NCBI GenBank assembly: GCA_016713405.1
Contig: JADJPF010000020.1
Location: 496,001-560,000, forward strand
From: Blastocatellia bacterium
GTDB taxonomy: Bacteria; Acidobacteriota; Blastocatellia; Chloracidobacteriales; JADJPF01
DNA length: 64,000 bases
Direction of reading: 5' to 3'
The notes under the pieces are model-generated. The model ran no database searches, had not been told where the DNA came from, and saw only the letters and a list, made by a program, of their open reading frames with translations. The translations under genes were made by a program, and so were the position numbers. Positions 45,439-55,145 of the stretch are shown piece after piece (within the stretch, counting starts at the first letter, position 1; each line of letters opens with the position of its first letter).

Positions 45439-46803
45439 ATGAGTAGATCTTTTCCTAACTTAGATAAATATATTGATAGCGTTCGTGCAGAATTTGAAGA
45501 TAAATTAGCAGAATTTGTTGAAATTCCTACTGTTAGCATGGAACCAGAACGACGTGCAGATATTGAACGTGGTGGAGATCTAGCAGTTGAATATTTACAG
45601 TCTGTTGGTGTAAAAGCAGAAAAAGCTCCTACGGCAGGTTATCCTTGTGTTATTGGTCATTTGGTTAGAAATGAGTCTTATCCAACTGTAACTATTTATA
45701 ACCACTTAGATGTACAACCTGCTAATGCAGCAGAATGGCATAAACCTCCATTTACTTTTTTTAAGGAAGATGGGCGTTATGAAGGTCGAGGCACTACAGA
45801 TGATAAAGGCCCTGCTCTAACTGCCCTTTATGCTGTACGCTATGCCTTAGAGCAAGATATACCTCTTAACTTTCGCTTTTTGTGGGAGTTAGAAGAAGAA
45901 ATTGGTAGCCCTAATTTTGATGCTTTCCTAAAACCAAGAATAAGTGAATTTACTACAAACTCTGTATTAATTTCTGATACCATTTGGATTAACCGACAAA
46001 AACCAGCCGTTCCTTATGGGCTACGTGGACTTTTAACTTTTACCTTAACTTTGCAAACTGGAAGTAAAGATGTGCATTCTGGCCTTGTTGGTGGTGCAGC
46101 ACGTAACCCTATTGGTGAACTCTGCAAAGTTATTGATAAGTGTTATGATGCTCAAACAGGACAAGTAAAAATAGATGGTTTTTATGATGATTTAATACCT
46201 ACTACACAGCAACAATTAGATAGCTTTTTAGCTTCTGGTTTTAATGTTGAAAGATTTAAGCAAGTTTATGGGCTAAAGAATTTACGTTTTGCTGAAGCAG
46301 CAGGTGTTTTAACTGCAATTATGAGCCGCCCAACTTTTGAAGTTCATGGAATTACTGGGGGCTATAGCGGTGTAGGAGTAAAAACTATTGTTCCTCATCA
46401 AGCAGAAGCAAAAATTAGTGTTAGACTTGTTCCAAATATGGACGGAGTAAGGGTTTTTAACTTAATAAAAGATTTTGTTAAATCTATTAACTCAGATGTA
46501 GAAGTAAATTTTCAAGCTTCTGCTCCACCATATCTAGGCCACTTTACAGGGCCTTTTGCTGATGCTGCTCGCCATGCAATGAAATTTGCCTTTGGTGAAG
46601 AACCAGCATTTACTAGAGAAGGTGGAACTATTGGAGCTTGTGTTTCTATGCAAAAATACTTAAATGCTCCGCTGATCTTTCTGGGATTAAGTTTGCCAGA
46701 ACATGGTTATCATGAACCTAATGAAAATTATGACTGGCAACAAGCTTCTGGCGGGATAAAAATGTTTGTGCGCTACTTTGATGAAATAAGCAAAATCAAA
46801 TAA
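45439..46803 (+). CDS. M20 family metallopeptidase (dipeptidase)
   Basis: 454 residues. Cytosolic zinc aminoacyl/dipeptidase type. The motifs are the metal ligand in YNHLDVQPA, GRGTTDDKGP, catalytic Glu-Glu in ELEEEIGSPN, the dimerisation-domain DVHSGLVGG and the C-terminal PEHGYHEPNE His. Close to the CNDP/PepV-like branch. ATG 45439 is chosen; the in-frame TTG at 45427 is upstream. A 230-bp gap separates it from deoC, and it stands as a single gene. No signal peptide. Confidence 0.88.
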   Translation: MSRSFPNLDKYIDSVRAEFEDKLAEFVEIPTVSMEPERRADIERGGDLAVEYLQSVGVKAEKAPTAGYPCVIGHLVRNESYPTVTIYNHLDVQPANAAEWHKPPFTFFKEDGRYEGRGTTDDKGPALTALYAVRYALEQDIPLNFRFLWELEEEIGSPNFDAFLKPRISEFTTNSVLISDTIWINRQKPAVPYGLRGLLTFTLTLQTGSKDVHSGLVGGAARNPIGELCKVIDKCYDAQTGQVKIDGFYDDLIPTTQQQLDSFLASGFNVERFKQVYGLKNLRFAEAAGVLTAIMSRPTFEVHGITGGYSGVGVKTIVPHQAEAKISVRLVPNMDGVRVFNLIKDFVKSINSDVEVNFQASAPPYLGHFTGPFADAARHAMKFAFGEEPAFTREGGTIGACVSMQKYLNAPLIFLGLSLPEHGYHEPNENYDWQQASGGIKMFVRYFDEISKIK

Positions 46804-47002
46804 AGCAACACTTTGGATAAGAAAAGAATCTATTAAGCAAACTTTAGTTATATATTATTAGAATAGTTACTTGTTTTGCTAAACATAGCAGAATTAGCAA
46901 AATAAAGCCTTGCTAGCTTTGGGTTTTTATTTATAATTAGTTAGATAAATTCCTGATAAAAATAACGTTTTTTAATAGTTTTGGTTTAGGGAGAAATCCT
47001 TT

Positions 47003-47561
47003 ATGATAAAAGCGAAAATTTTGGGATTTGCCCTTTTGCTTGTGCTGGTAAGTTTTAAAACATTTTTTAGCCAAGAGAAAACAGATACACCTCCTATAAC
47101 AGTAGATTTTGAGCTTACTCAAGATGATGTATCAAAGTGGAATATGCCCGGTAGCAATATGTCAACTATGATGCCAGGTACTATGAATACTATTGGAAAT
47201 GCTCCTAACTCATCACAGCTTGTAGATAAACAAGTCCAACTAAATGTAAAATGCAAAAATACTTCTAATAAAACAATTACTGCTATTTACTGGGAATCCC
47301 GCTTTTTGGATTCAGAAAATAAACCTATTGTTCTAGAATTCAAAGCAGATAAAAAAAATAGATCCTGGTAAAGAAAAGAAATTTGAACAAGAATGTAAAG
47401 TAGATGTAAAAAAATTACCGCCGGAAGTTCGTGTAGGTTTAAGAATAACTAAAATAGAGTTTGATAAAGATAAAAATAATAAGGAAAAAACCTTTTGGGA
47501 AACAACTACTGTTAGAGAAGATGAAAACGCATATGTCTTTCATACTTATAGACTAAACTAA
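47003..47561 (+). CDS. Secreted hypothetical protein (frame broken by one base)
   Basis: About 185 residues when corrected. A signal peptide (about 1-24, ending FFSQE) is followed by a Met/Asn-rich stretch and a beta-rich part (VQLNVKCKNTSNKTITAIYWESRFLD...). As read it stops at 47371 after DKKNRSW. Removing one A from the A8 run at 47351-47358 continues through KIDPGKEKKFEQECKVDVKKLPPEVRVGLRI to a stop at 47559-47561, with two Cys that may form a disulfide. The second half looks like the rest of an Ig-like domain. No family recognised. RBS GGGAG precedes the ATG. Confidence 0.6.
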
Positions 47562-47590
47562 GAATTTTTAAGTAAAAGTATTTTGTAGGA

Positions 47591-47613
47591 ATAGGGGGCA
47601 TCTAGCCCCCTAT
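47591..47613. terminator. Bidirectional intrinsic terminator
   Basis: ATAGGGGGC (47591-47599), loop ATCTA, GCCCCCTAT (47605-47613) followed by TTTTTATT. It lies between the secreted protein gene and the convergent gyrA. Confidence 0.9.
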
Positions 47614-47615
47614 TT

Positions 47616-50072
47616 TTATTTGCTTTCAGTATTTTCTGGTATTGGATCATCTTGACGCTCAATCAATGAAGCCGATGCAACATAATCTCCATCTGCTGTA
47701 TCAATAAGTTTTACTCCTTGCGCACTGCGTCCTGTTTCCCTAATACTACCAACATTTAAGCGAATGACTTTTCCATGAACACTTATAATCATGATCTCAT
47801 CTTCGTCGCTAACAGGCATCACAGCCACAACAGCACCAGTTCGATCTGTTAGTTTCATATTTATTACTCCAACCCCACCACGAGATTGAAATCTATATTC
47901 AGATAATTCTGTACGTTTTCCTAAACCATACTCAGCTATAGTTAGCATTTTTTCTTCTCCCGTTACTACTGCAACTCCAACAACATAATCACTTTCTCTA
48001 AGATCAATTCCTCTTACACCATGAGCTTGTCTACCCATTGAACGTACATCAGATTCATCAAAATAAATCGCCATCCCATCATGTGTAGCAATGAAAACTT
48101 TTTTCTTTCCATCACTTATCTCTGTAGCAATTAATTCATCATCATCATCAACGCTAATTGCTAAAATTCCTCGTGAACGGCTATAGGCAAAGTCTGATAG
48201 TTGAGTTTTCTTGATTGTTCCTTTGCGTGTCACCATTACAACATATCGATCTTCAGAAAACTCTTTGATAGCTAACACACCAGCTACTTTTTCTGTGCCA
48301 GGTAAATTTATTAGATTAACAATAGCTTTACCCTTACCCGAAGCACTTACATCAGGAATTTCATGTACTTTTAATGTATAAGCTTGTCCTCTATCGCTAA
48401 AAATCAAAATATAAGAATGGCTAGAAGCAATAAAAATATGTGAAACAATATCCTCTGTCCTAGTCGTCATCCCTTTTTTACCTGTTCCACCACGACGTTG
48501 ATTTCGGTAATTTGTTAAAGGAGTACGCTTAATATATCCACCATGAGTAACAGTAATTACCATGTCTTCATCAGGAATTAGATCCTCTAACTTTAAGTCT
48601 GCTTCAGCATCAATAATTTGTGTCCGACGTTCGGTACTGAAATCTTTTTGTACTTCTTTTAACTCTTTGATAATCAAATGTTTAAGCGTAGTTTCATTGC
48701 TTAAAATTTCTTCTAGCTCTGCAATTCTTTTTTCAAGTTCTTTTAGCTCATTAGCAATTTTTTCTCTTTCTAAACCTGTTAATTTTTGTAGTTGTAGGTC
48801 AAGAATTGCTTGAGCTTGTAATAGAGAAAACGCAAACTGATTTACTAAACCTTCTCGTGCTTCTACAACAGAACGTGCAGCACGAATTAGCTTGATAATA
48901 GCGTCTAAATGGTCTAAAGCCCTCATTAAACCTTGTAAAATATGTTGACGAGCCTTAGCTTTACGCAGTTCAAATTCTGTACGTCGTCTTACTACTTCTT
49001 TGCGGAAATTAATAAATAAACGTAGTGTTTCTATTAAGCTTAATACCTTGGGTTGACCAGCAACTATAGCTAAATTGATGATACCAAAAGAAGTTTGCAT
49101 AGGAGTAAGCTTATATAAATTATTAAGCACCACTTGAGCAACAGCACCGCGTTTTAGCTCAATAACAATACGCATTCCTTCTCTGTCAGACTCATCCCGC
49201 AAATCAGAAATATCTTCAATTTTCTTTTCATTAATTAGCTCTGCAATTCTTTCTATTAGCTTTGCTTTGTTTACCTGGTAAGGAATTTGAGTAACTACAA
49301 TTGCTTCTCGTGCTTCGTTACGAACAGAACGGTCTATAGCAGCACGCGCACGCATAATAATACTACCCCGGCCAGTTTCATAAGCTTGGCGTATTCCCTC
49401 ACGACCTAAAATAAATCCGGCTGTAGGAAAATCTGGCCCTTGGACAATTTTTATTATATCTGCTAGTACAGCACTAGGATTTTGGATTAAGTAAATAGTT
49501 GCTTCAATAATTTCTGTTAAATTATGAGGAGGAATATTAGTAGCCATACCAACAGCAATACCAGATGCTCCATTGACCAACAAATTAGGAAATCTAGCTG
49601 GCAAAACTACAGGTTCTTCTAATGTCTCATCATAATTAGTATGAAAATCCACCGTTTCTTTTTCTATATCAGCTAACATCATCTCAGAAATCTTAGCCAT
49701 TCTTACTTCAGTATATCTCATAGCAGCAGGTGCATCACCATCAACACTGCCAAAGTTGCCCTGTCCATCGATTAAAGGAACTCTCATAGAGAATTCTTGC
49801 ACTAGGCGAACTATGGTATCATAAACAGCTACGTCACCATGCGGATGGTACTTGCCGATTGCGTCCCCGACCACACGAGCAGATTTTTTGTAAGGTTTGT
49901 TATAGTGGTTGCTTAGTTCGTTCATTGTCCATAGTACACGACGATGGACGGGTTTAAGGCCGTCGCGCACATCAGGCAATGCTCGGCCAATGATTACTGA
50001 CATTGCGTAGTCTAAATAACTACGTTTCATTTCGTCTTCGATATTGACAGGAATTTTTTGTTCTTGTTCCAT
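47616..50072 (-). CDS. gyrA: DNA gyrase subunit A
   Basis: 818 residues from ATG 50072. Type II topoisomerase subunit that cuts and passes DNA with GyrB. The catalytic Tyr is Y120 in AAMRYTE. The quinolone-resistance region reads YHPHGDVAVYDTIV, so Val81 stands where E. coli has Ser83, while the Asp87 equivalent is kept. The C-terminal pinwheel has the GyrA box QRRGGTG (about 525-531), which separates it from ParC. GTG 50081 is upstream but overlaps the RBS AGGTGG. gyrB is not adjacent. The C-terminal tail is short and acidic. Confidence 0.93.
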   Translation of the reverse strand: MEQEQKIPVNIEDEMKRSYLDYAMSVIIGRALPDVRDGLKPVHRRVLWTMNELSNHYNKPYKKSARVVGDAIGKYHPHGDVAVYDTIVRLVQEFSMRVPLIDGQGNFGSVDGDAPAAMRYTEVRMAKISEMMLADIEKETVDFHTNYDETLEEPVVLPARFPNLLVNGASGIAVGMATNIPPHNLTEIIEATIYLIQNPSAVLADIIKIVQGPDFPTAGFILGREGIRQAYETGRGSIIMRARAAIDRSVRNEAREAIVVTQIPYQVNKAKLIERIAELINEKKIEDISDLRDESDREGMRIVIELKRGAVAQVVLNNLYKLTPMQTSFGIINLAIVAGQPKVLSLIETLRLFINFRKEVVRRRTEFELRKAKARQHILQGLMRALDHLDAIIKLIRAARSVVEAREGLVNQFAFSLLQAQAILDLQLQKLTGLEREKIANELKELEKRIAELEEILSNETTLKHLIIKELKEVQKDFSTERRTQIIDAEADLKLEDLIPDEDMVITVTHGGYIKRTPLTNYRNQRRGGTGKKGMTTRTEDIVSHIFIASSHSYILIFSDRGQAYTLKVHEIPDVSASGKGKAIVNLINLPGTEKVAGVLAIKEFSEDRYVVMVTRKGTIKKTQLSDFAYSRSRGILAISVDDDDELIATEISDGKKKVFIATHDGMAIYFDESDVRSMGRQAHGVRGIDLRESDYVVGVAVVTGEEKMLTIAEYGLGKRTELSEYRFQSRGGVGVINMKLTDRTGAVVAVMPVSDEDEIMIISVHGKVIRLNVGSIRETGRSAQGVKLIDTADGDYVASASLIERQDDPIPENTESK

Positions 50073-50223
50073 GATTTCCACCTATAGGGAATTATACAGC
50101 AAAATGTGAGCATAATTATAGCATAGTTCTTAGAAAAACAAGACTAATAATAGCTGCTAATTGCTAGAAAAAGCTGGTATTTTACTACTTTTTTATCTGT
50201 TTAGGAAAGGCAAGTACGGCTAT

Positions 50224-50913
50224 TTAATTTTCTTTGACTTCTAGGGTGTTGGTAACGTTTTTGACTCCTATGGTTTCCTTGGCGATATGTTCGGCTAAAA
50301 GTTTTTCTGCTTGAGATCTAACTTCACCTGAAAGGATCACTAAACCATCTTTGGCAGATATTTTTATAGTTTTTAGGTTAAAAGCGTCTGTTTTATAACA
50401 AGCAAATTCTATTTCTTTGGCTAACTTTTCGTCACTAGATTCATTAATAGCAGACGTAGAGTTACTAGCAGAATTATTGATAGATGAAACTGTTAATTTG
50501 CTTGAAACAGTTTTAACACCTGTAGTAGTGTGGGCAAGCTGTTCTAATCCTGTTTGATGGGCTGCATCAATAATTTGTCCTGTTAATACTACCGTACCAT
50601 TATTAACAGTTATTTCTAGTTCGTCTTTACGCCAATCAGAGTTTTTAAGAATAGCTTGGAGTAAGTTAGCTTTAATTTCTGCGTCTGATAACTGAATATT
50701 GTTGCTGATAGGCACATTAGCAGGGGTATTAATTGGGGTGTTAGCGGGGGTGCTAGTAGGATTACTAGTTGCTACATTATTTTGGCTACTGATTTGTTTC
50801 CGAACCCAATCACGCACTTTTGGAGATGAAAAGTAAAGATAAAGACTTCCAGACAAAATTAGTACAATAACAATACCACTAATAACAAGATAGCCTTTTT
50901 TTGTTAACTTCAT
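50224..50913 (-). CDS. Membrane-anchored protein with two BON domains
   Basis: 229 residues. An N-terminal membrane helix (about 8-28) is followed by a Thr/Pro/Asn-rich linker (45-70) and two BON domains: about 75-140 (DELEITVNNGTVVLTGQI... GVKTVSSKL) and about 160-227 (LKTIKISAKDGLVILSGEV... GVKNVTNTLEV). BON domains are associated with phospholipid binding and envelope stability. It would sit in the periplasm tethered to the inner membrane. No partner gene is evident; the neighbours are gyrA and a CBS protein. Confidence 0.85.
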   Translation of the reverse strand: MKLTKKGYLVISGIVIVLILSGSLYLYFSSPKVRDWVRKQISSQNNVATSNPTSTPANTPINTPANVPISNNIQLSDAEIKANLLQAILKNSDWRKDELEITVNNGTVVLTGQIIDAAHQTGLEQLAHTTTGVKTVSSKLTVSSINNSASNSTSAINESSDEKLAKEIEFACYKTDAFNLKTIKISAKDGLVILSGEVRSQAEKLLAEHIAKETIGVKNVTNTLEVKEN

Positions 50914-51071
50914 AAAAACCTTTTATAAGCAATAATCTAATTATTTGATACCTTGTTATTAAACAAGAATAGAGAAGGCTTTTACAAGTCTTTGGAACTT
51001 AATAAAAGAAATTTTTTAAGAGAAAACTTTTTATAGGCTAGATTTTAGGTAGCAAATTACTTAATTTTACT

Positions 51072-51109
51072 AATAAACAGCTAAGAGTTTTACTTCTTAG
51101 CTGTTTATT
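51072..51109 (-). terminator. Intrinsic terminator after the CBS gene
   Basis: AATAAACAGCTAAG (51072-51085) pairs with CTTAGCTGTTTATT (51096-51109), a 14-bp stem with a 10-nt loop and A/T-rich flanks on both sides. Confidence 0.8.
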
Positions 51110-51118
51110 TTTATCAAG

Positions 51119-51547
51119 TTAGCTAGCAATATACATTTCTAGTTGTTTAATTAAAAATTGTTGTTCTTCAATAATATCTTTAACAACATCTCCTATAGAA
51201 ATTAGACCTAGAACTTTCTTATCTTTAATAACAGGTAAATGGCGTATCCTTTTTTCTGTCATTAAAACCATACATTCTTCTACAGTATTTTCTAAGCCTA
51301 TAACAGAGATTTTACTAGTCATTATTTCTTCTACTAAGGTTTCTTTTGAAGATTTTCCTTTTAAGATAATTTTTCTAGCATAATCTCTTTCCGACATAAT
51401 GCCTACTAGCTTTTCGTCTTCCATAACTATTACAGCACCAATATCTTTTTTTGCCATTAATGTTAAGGTGTCAAATACTGTTGTGTTAGGTGTAACTGAG
51501 TAAACTTCTTTTGGCTTTTGTTTTAAGAGTTGATTAACTGTTCTCAT
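51119..51547 (-). CDS. CBS-domain pair protein
   Basis: 142 residues made of two CBS motifs (about 5-60 and 72-125), each with the typical turn: KLVGIMSERDYARKII and KVLGLISIGDVVKDII, and HLPV between. CBS pairs bind adenosine nucleotides and act as energy or ionic sensors. No other domain is attached. RBS AAGGAG precedes the ATG. The partner it regulates is not evident from the neighbours. Confidence 0.88.
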   Translation of the reverse strand: MRTVNQLLKQKPKEVYSVTPNTTVFDTLTLMAKKDIGAVIVMEDEKLVGIMSERDYARKIILKGKSSKETLVEEIMTSKISVIGLENTVEECMVLMTEKRIRHLPVIKDKKVLGLISIGDVVKDIIEEQQFLIKQLEMYIAS

Positions 51548-51868
51548 AATGTTAGCTCCTTAGTTTATATAAATTAAGCTAAATACTTAATTTATAATGG
51601 TTATTATTAGCTATAGTTACTAATAGATATAGCTAAAGGTTTGTTGGGGCATATTAAGAGTATTGTTATTAGCAAAACAAAAGAGTTGTAGTTAAGAACA
51701 TTGTGCTAATTACTTGAAGTTAATTAAGTGGTTGAACTAAATCTTGTGTAGGTGCAAAAAAATAATAGCTTATTTTTTAGGCTAAAGTCTAGGTGACTTA
51801 GTAATTAAAATACCTAATATAAAATAGATACTGTTATAAAGCACTAATAAAGTTACTTAGACTTATAA
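51548..51868. other. Intergenic region with an inverted repeat
   Basis: 321 bp upstream of the CBS gene. TTAGCTATA (51607-51615) and TATAGCTAA (51628-51636) form a perfect 9-bp inverted repeat with a 12-nt spacer, about 60 bp from the start codon, so it may be an operator or a hairpin in the 5' region. The rest is AT-rich with nothing recognised. Confidence 0.4.
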
Positions 51869-53293
51869 TTAATCTAAATTTAGGACTAGGGTTTTTAGCT
51901 CAGTCATTTCTTCAATAGCATAGCGTATTCCTTCACGACCAAAGCCGGAATCTTTAACCCCTCCATAGGGCATAGTTTCAGCACGATAAGTAGGAATATC
52001 TCTTACTATTAAACCACCTACTTCTAAACGCTCATAAGCTTGGAAAATGGCTTTAATATCTTGGGTAAAAATCCCTGCTTGTAGACCAAAGCTTGATTTA
52101 TCAATCATTTCTATAGCTTCGTCAAATGTTTCATAAGGAGTAAGTGTAACAACAGGAGCAAAAATTTCTTGGGATTGAACTTTTAATTCAGGGTCAACAT
52201 TTGTTAAAACAGTTGGTTGGAAAATATTGCCGCTACGACTACCGCCACAAAGAAGTTTTGCATTATGGTCAAGGGCTTCTTTAATCCAAGACTCTGCTCT
52301 AGTGGCTTCTTTTTCGCTAATCATTGGGCCAAGGTCAGTTTGTTCATCTAAGGGATTGCCTATTTTTAAGGTTTTTGTAAGGTTTAAGAATTTGTCTGTA
52401 AACTCTTGATAAATAGGGCTATGAACATAAATTCTTTGTACAGAAATACAAACTTGACCAGCATAACCAAAACCGCCTGCAACACAACGAGAGATAGCAA
52501 AGTCTAAATCTGCATCAGAATGTACAGCAACACCAGCATTTCCACCTAGCTCTAAAACAACCCGACGATCAAAAGCAGCCTTTTTTAATTGCCAACCAAC
52601 CGCAACGCTACCAGTAAAGGAAAGAATTTTTACTCTAGGGTCAACTACTAGAGGGTTAGCGTCTTCATTGCGACAAGCTAAAACACTTAATGCTTGAGCA
52701 GGCCAACCTGCATTAAGTAAGATTTCTCCTAAAACTAAACCTGTTAAAGGTGTTTGTGGAGCAGGTTTTAAGATAAATGGACAACCAATAGCAACAGCAG
52801 GTGCAAGTTTATGGACTGCTAAATTTAGTGGAAAATTAAAAGGTGTAATAGCCGTCATCAGCCCTATAGGGAAACGTCGGACTATCGCCATACGACCTTG
52901 GGAGCTAGCATCTAGGTCTAAGGGCAATACTTCACCATTTAGGCGTTTAGCTTCCTCTGCTGCCAAAGTCAAAGTGTTAGCGGCGCGAGCAACTTCTATA
53001 CGAGCCGCTTTTATTGGTTTACCTGCTTCTAAGGCAATTAACCTACTAATTTCTTCACTACGCTTTCTTACTTCAGCGGCTGCATTTAATAAAACTTCCA
53101 CTCGTCTGTAGGTAGGAAGACGACGTGTTAGACGAAATGCTTCTGAGGCAAGCGCAATTGCTCTATTAATTTGATTAGGTGTAGCTTGATAGGTAGTTCC
53201 TATTAACTCACCATTAAAAGGCGAGCGAATTTCTATTTGTTCAGAGCTAGTTTCACGTTCTCCAGCAATCAATAAAGGGTAATCTTTGACCAT
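51869..53293 (-). CDS. NAD(P)-dependent aldehyde dehydrogenase
   Basis: 474 residues. ALDH superfamily: the nucleotide-fold ITPFNFPLNLAVHK, FTGSVAVG, catalytic Glu248 in LELGGN and nucleophile Cys282 in GYAGQVCISVQR, then EIFAPVV and PYGGVKDSGFGREG. Usual full length. It oxidises aldehydes to acids; the closest branches are lactaldehyde/succinate-semialdehyde-type and GapN-like enzymes, and the substrate cannot be fixed. It lacks an encapsulation-type N-terminus, so it is not clearly linked to the rpiB-deoC pair 6.6 kb away. Monocistronic. Confidence 0.88.
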   Translation of the reverse strand: MVKDYPLLIAGERETSSEQIEIRSPFNGELIGTTYQATPNQINRAIALASEAFRLTRRLPTYRRVEVLLNAAAEVRKRSEEISRLIALEAGKPIKAARIEVARAANTLTLAAEEAKRLNGEVLPLDLDASSQGRMAIVRRFPIGLMTAITPFNFPLNLAVHKLAPAVAIGCPFILKPAPQTPLTGLVLGEILLNAGWPAQALSVLACRNEDANPLVVDPRVKILSFTGSVAVGWQLKKAAFDRRVVLELGGNAGVAVHSDADLDFAISRCVAGGFGYAGQVCISVQRIYVHSPIYQEFTDKFLNLTKTLKIGNPLDEQTDLGPMISEKEATRAESWIKEALDHNAKLLCGGSRSGNIFQPTVLTNVDPELKVQSQEIFAPVVTLTPYETFDEAIEMIDKSSFGLQAGIFTQDIKAIFQAYERLEVGGLIVRDIPTYRAETMPYGGVKDSGFGREGIRYAIEEMTELKTLVLNLD

Positions 53294-53530
53294 AGTTTTT
53301 ACTTAATCTTTGCTTAGTTATCATTAAATTTTTTAGATGATAGCTTAACAGACAAGTAAAGGAAACCTTTAGACCTAAAATATTTACCTAAGTTATTTAT
53401 TAATTTTTTTTAATATCCTGCAAAAACGAGTAAATCCTAACAGGATTTTGTTATAAGATTCGTATTCTTTTTTATAATTTTTGCAATAATCTATAAATAA
53501 TAAAAAATAATTTAGGAGGTTTACTGTTTA

Positions 53531-54979
53531 ATGGCAGCGAAAATTGGCCGTAATGATCCTTGTCCTTGTGGTAGTGGAAAAAAATATAAAAAATGTCATG
53601 GTGATGGTGCTGCTGCTATGCCACAAACAGCAGAAAGAAATGTTGTTAGGCCACGCAATTTATTAGAAACTAACGTAGTTTTACTTTATGCTGTGGCTGA
53701 TATCTTTGGCCTAAAACGAGGCTTTAGATGGAAGGATGTTAAACGTAATATTTCTGCTGAACAAATTTCCAATCTTTACCGTGTGATTGCGGAATTATAT
53801 CCAGCTAACACAAATATACTTAGTTTATTACCAAAAGATGATAAACTTAGGGCTTTTTATGTTGGTGATATGGATCCACAACTTACTGGACATAATATGG
53901 CGAGAATGGGTCTTTATGTAGATGAAATGCTATTTATTGCACCCCTTTATAACCCACATTGTGCAGTAAATAAACTTAATCCTATTCATAATCCAGAATT
54001 ATTTAAGATAGATACTTACAAACTAATTTACTTTCTCTATTTGCTAGGCCCGGCTCTAAATTCAGGCATTGTAAGATTTATACCTAATCCAGGAATTTTT
54101 GATAGTTCTTTACAACTAGATTTCTTAAGTGCTGCATATGCTAGAGCTAATGGAAAAGAAGTTAGTAAAGATAATATGGAAACTCTACGTTTAGACTATA
54201 GCAATGATTTACATAAAGTTATTCGTGCTGAGTCGGCAGAAGCTAGAGAAGCACAGTTAAGAAAAATGTACCCACACTTAACAGACCAAGAAATTAACTT
54301 AACTCTGCCATATCTTGAACAATTAGGTAAAGAACAGTCGTCTGTTGTTCTTACCAAAGAAGTTGAGCAAAGGTTAATAGAAACTGCTGCTCAAATATTA
54401 GCTGTACGTGCTGGAATAAATACAGATACAGCAATACATATTTGTCAATATACTGGAGCAATGCCTTATACAGGTACTTCCTGGCGTTGGCAAGAACTTT
54501 TAAGTACAGCAAATAATGATGCAGAAAAAGACAACTGGACAAGCTTAACCGAAGCTTTTCAATCACAAGAATTTGGTTTCTTAAATAATGTTGAACGTGG
54601 TTTTGTAGGAGAATTTCACTCAATGAAAAGGCTAGAAGGCACTCGTGATTATATGCGACGTGTTTGGCAAGCCGCAGATAGCAAATTAAATGCTGAAAGT
54701 GCAGAAAATTCTGTAGCTGATTTACAAAATGAATTAGTAACAGAACAACAAAAAGCTTCAGCAGAATGGGCGCGAATGCGTCAGGAAACTAAACAATGGA
54801 TTGCTAGAGTATCAGATCCAGACAGCACTTTAGAACCTGTAGTTAATGGTAAATTTAACCTAAGTCTGCCAAATAATGGATTTACTACTATAGTTGGACA
54901 AGAAAAATTTGCTTCGCTTGCAAATGCTGAGACAATCAAAACAAAAGTACCAGCAGCGGTTTATATAGAACTCACTTAG
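53531..54979 (+). CDS. SEC-C motif protein of unknown function
   Basis: 482 residues. The N-terminus is a SEC-C zinc-binding motif (GRNDPCPCGSGKKYKKCHG, residues 6-24), as found at the end of SecA and on many stand-alone proteins. The remainder is a mostly helical region with no family I recognise. It contains RNLLETNVVLLYAV, a long stretch of helices, and DYMRRVWQAAD. No membrane segments. RBS TAGGAGG is strong. A perfect terminator follows. SEC-C usually mediates binding to a translocase or ribosome; the role here is open. Confidence 0.6.
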   Translation: MAAKIGRNDPCPCGSGKKYKKCHGDGAAAMPQTAERNVVRPRNLLETNVVLLYAVADIFGLKRGFRWKDVKRNISAEQISNLYRVIAELYPANTNILSLLPKDDKLRAFYVGDMDPQLTGHNMARMGLYVDEMLFIAPLYNPHCAVNKLNPIHNPELFKIDTYKLIYFLYLLGPALNSGIVRFIPNPGIFDSSLQLDFLSAAYARANGKEVSKDNMETLRLDYSNDLHKVIRAESAEAREAQLRKMYPHLTDQEINLTLPYLEQLGKEQSSVVLTKEVEQRLIETAAQILAVRAGINTDTAIHICQYTGAMPYTGTSWRWQELLSTANNDAEKDNWTSLTEAFQSQEFGFLNNVERGFVGEFHSMKRLEGTRDYMRRVWQAADSKLNAESAENSVADLQNELVTEQQKASAEWARMRQETKQWIARVSDPDSTLEPVVNGKFNLSLPNNGFTTIVGQEKFASLANAETIKTKVPAAVYIELT

Positions 54980-55003
54980 TAATCTATTTTTAGCATTTTT
55001 CCT

Positions 55004-55042
55004 AAAATTGGGAACACAAATAAAAGTTGTGTTCCCAATTTT
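55004..55042 (+). terminator. Intrinsic terminator
   Basis: AAAATTGGGAACACAA (55004-55019) pairs with TTGTGTTCCCAATTTT (55027-55042), a 16-bp stem with a 7-nt loop ending in a T-run. It ends the SEC-C gene. Confidence 0.9.
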
Positions 55043-55145
55043 TTATGGCTTAGTTCTTTGCAATGTAACCAAAATAGTTTATAAAACGTTCCCATTAGTT
55101 AAGTATAATTTTATTAAAAGTTTAAGTTTATGGCTAGGCAGGCTG

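Noticed and set aside
46937..47122. Minus-strand small ORF overlapping the secreted hypothetical gene
   Set aside because: It overlaps the signal-peptide region of a better-supported gene and has no RBS or recognisable protein features.
55008..55145. Longer ECF sigma protein starting at ATG 55008
   Set aside because: The first codons lie inside a strong terminator hairpin and encode no sigma-like residues; ATG 55146 gives a normal sigma start.
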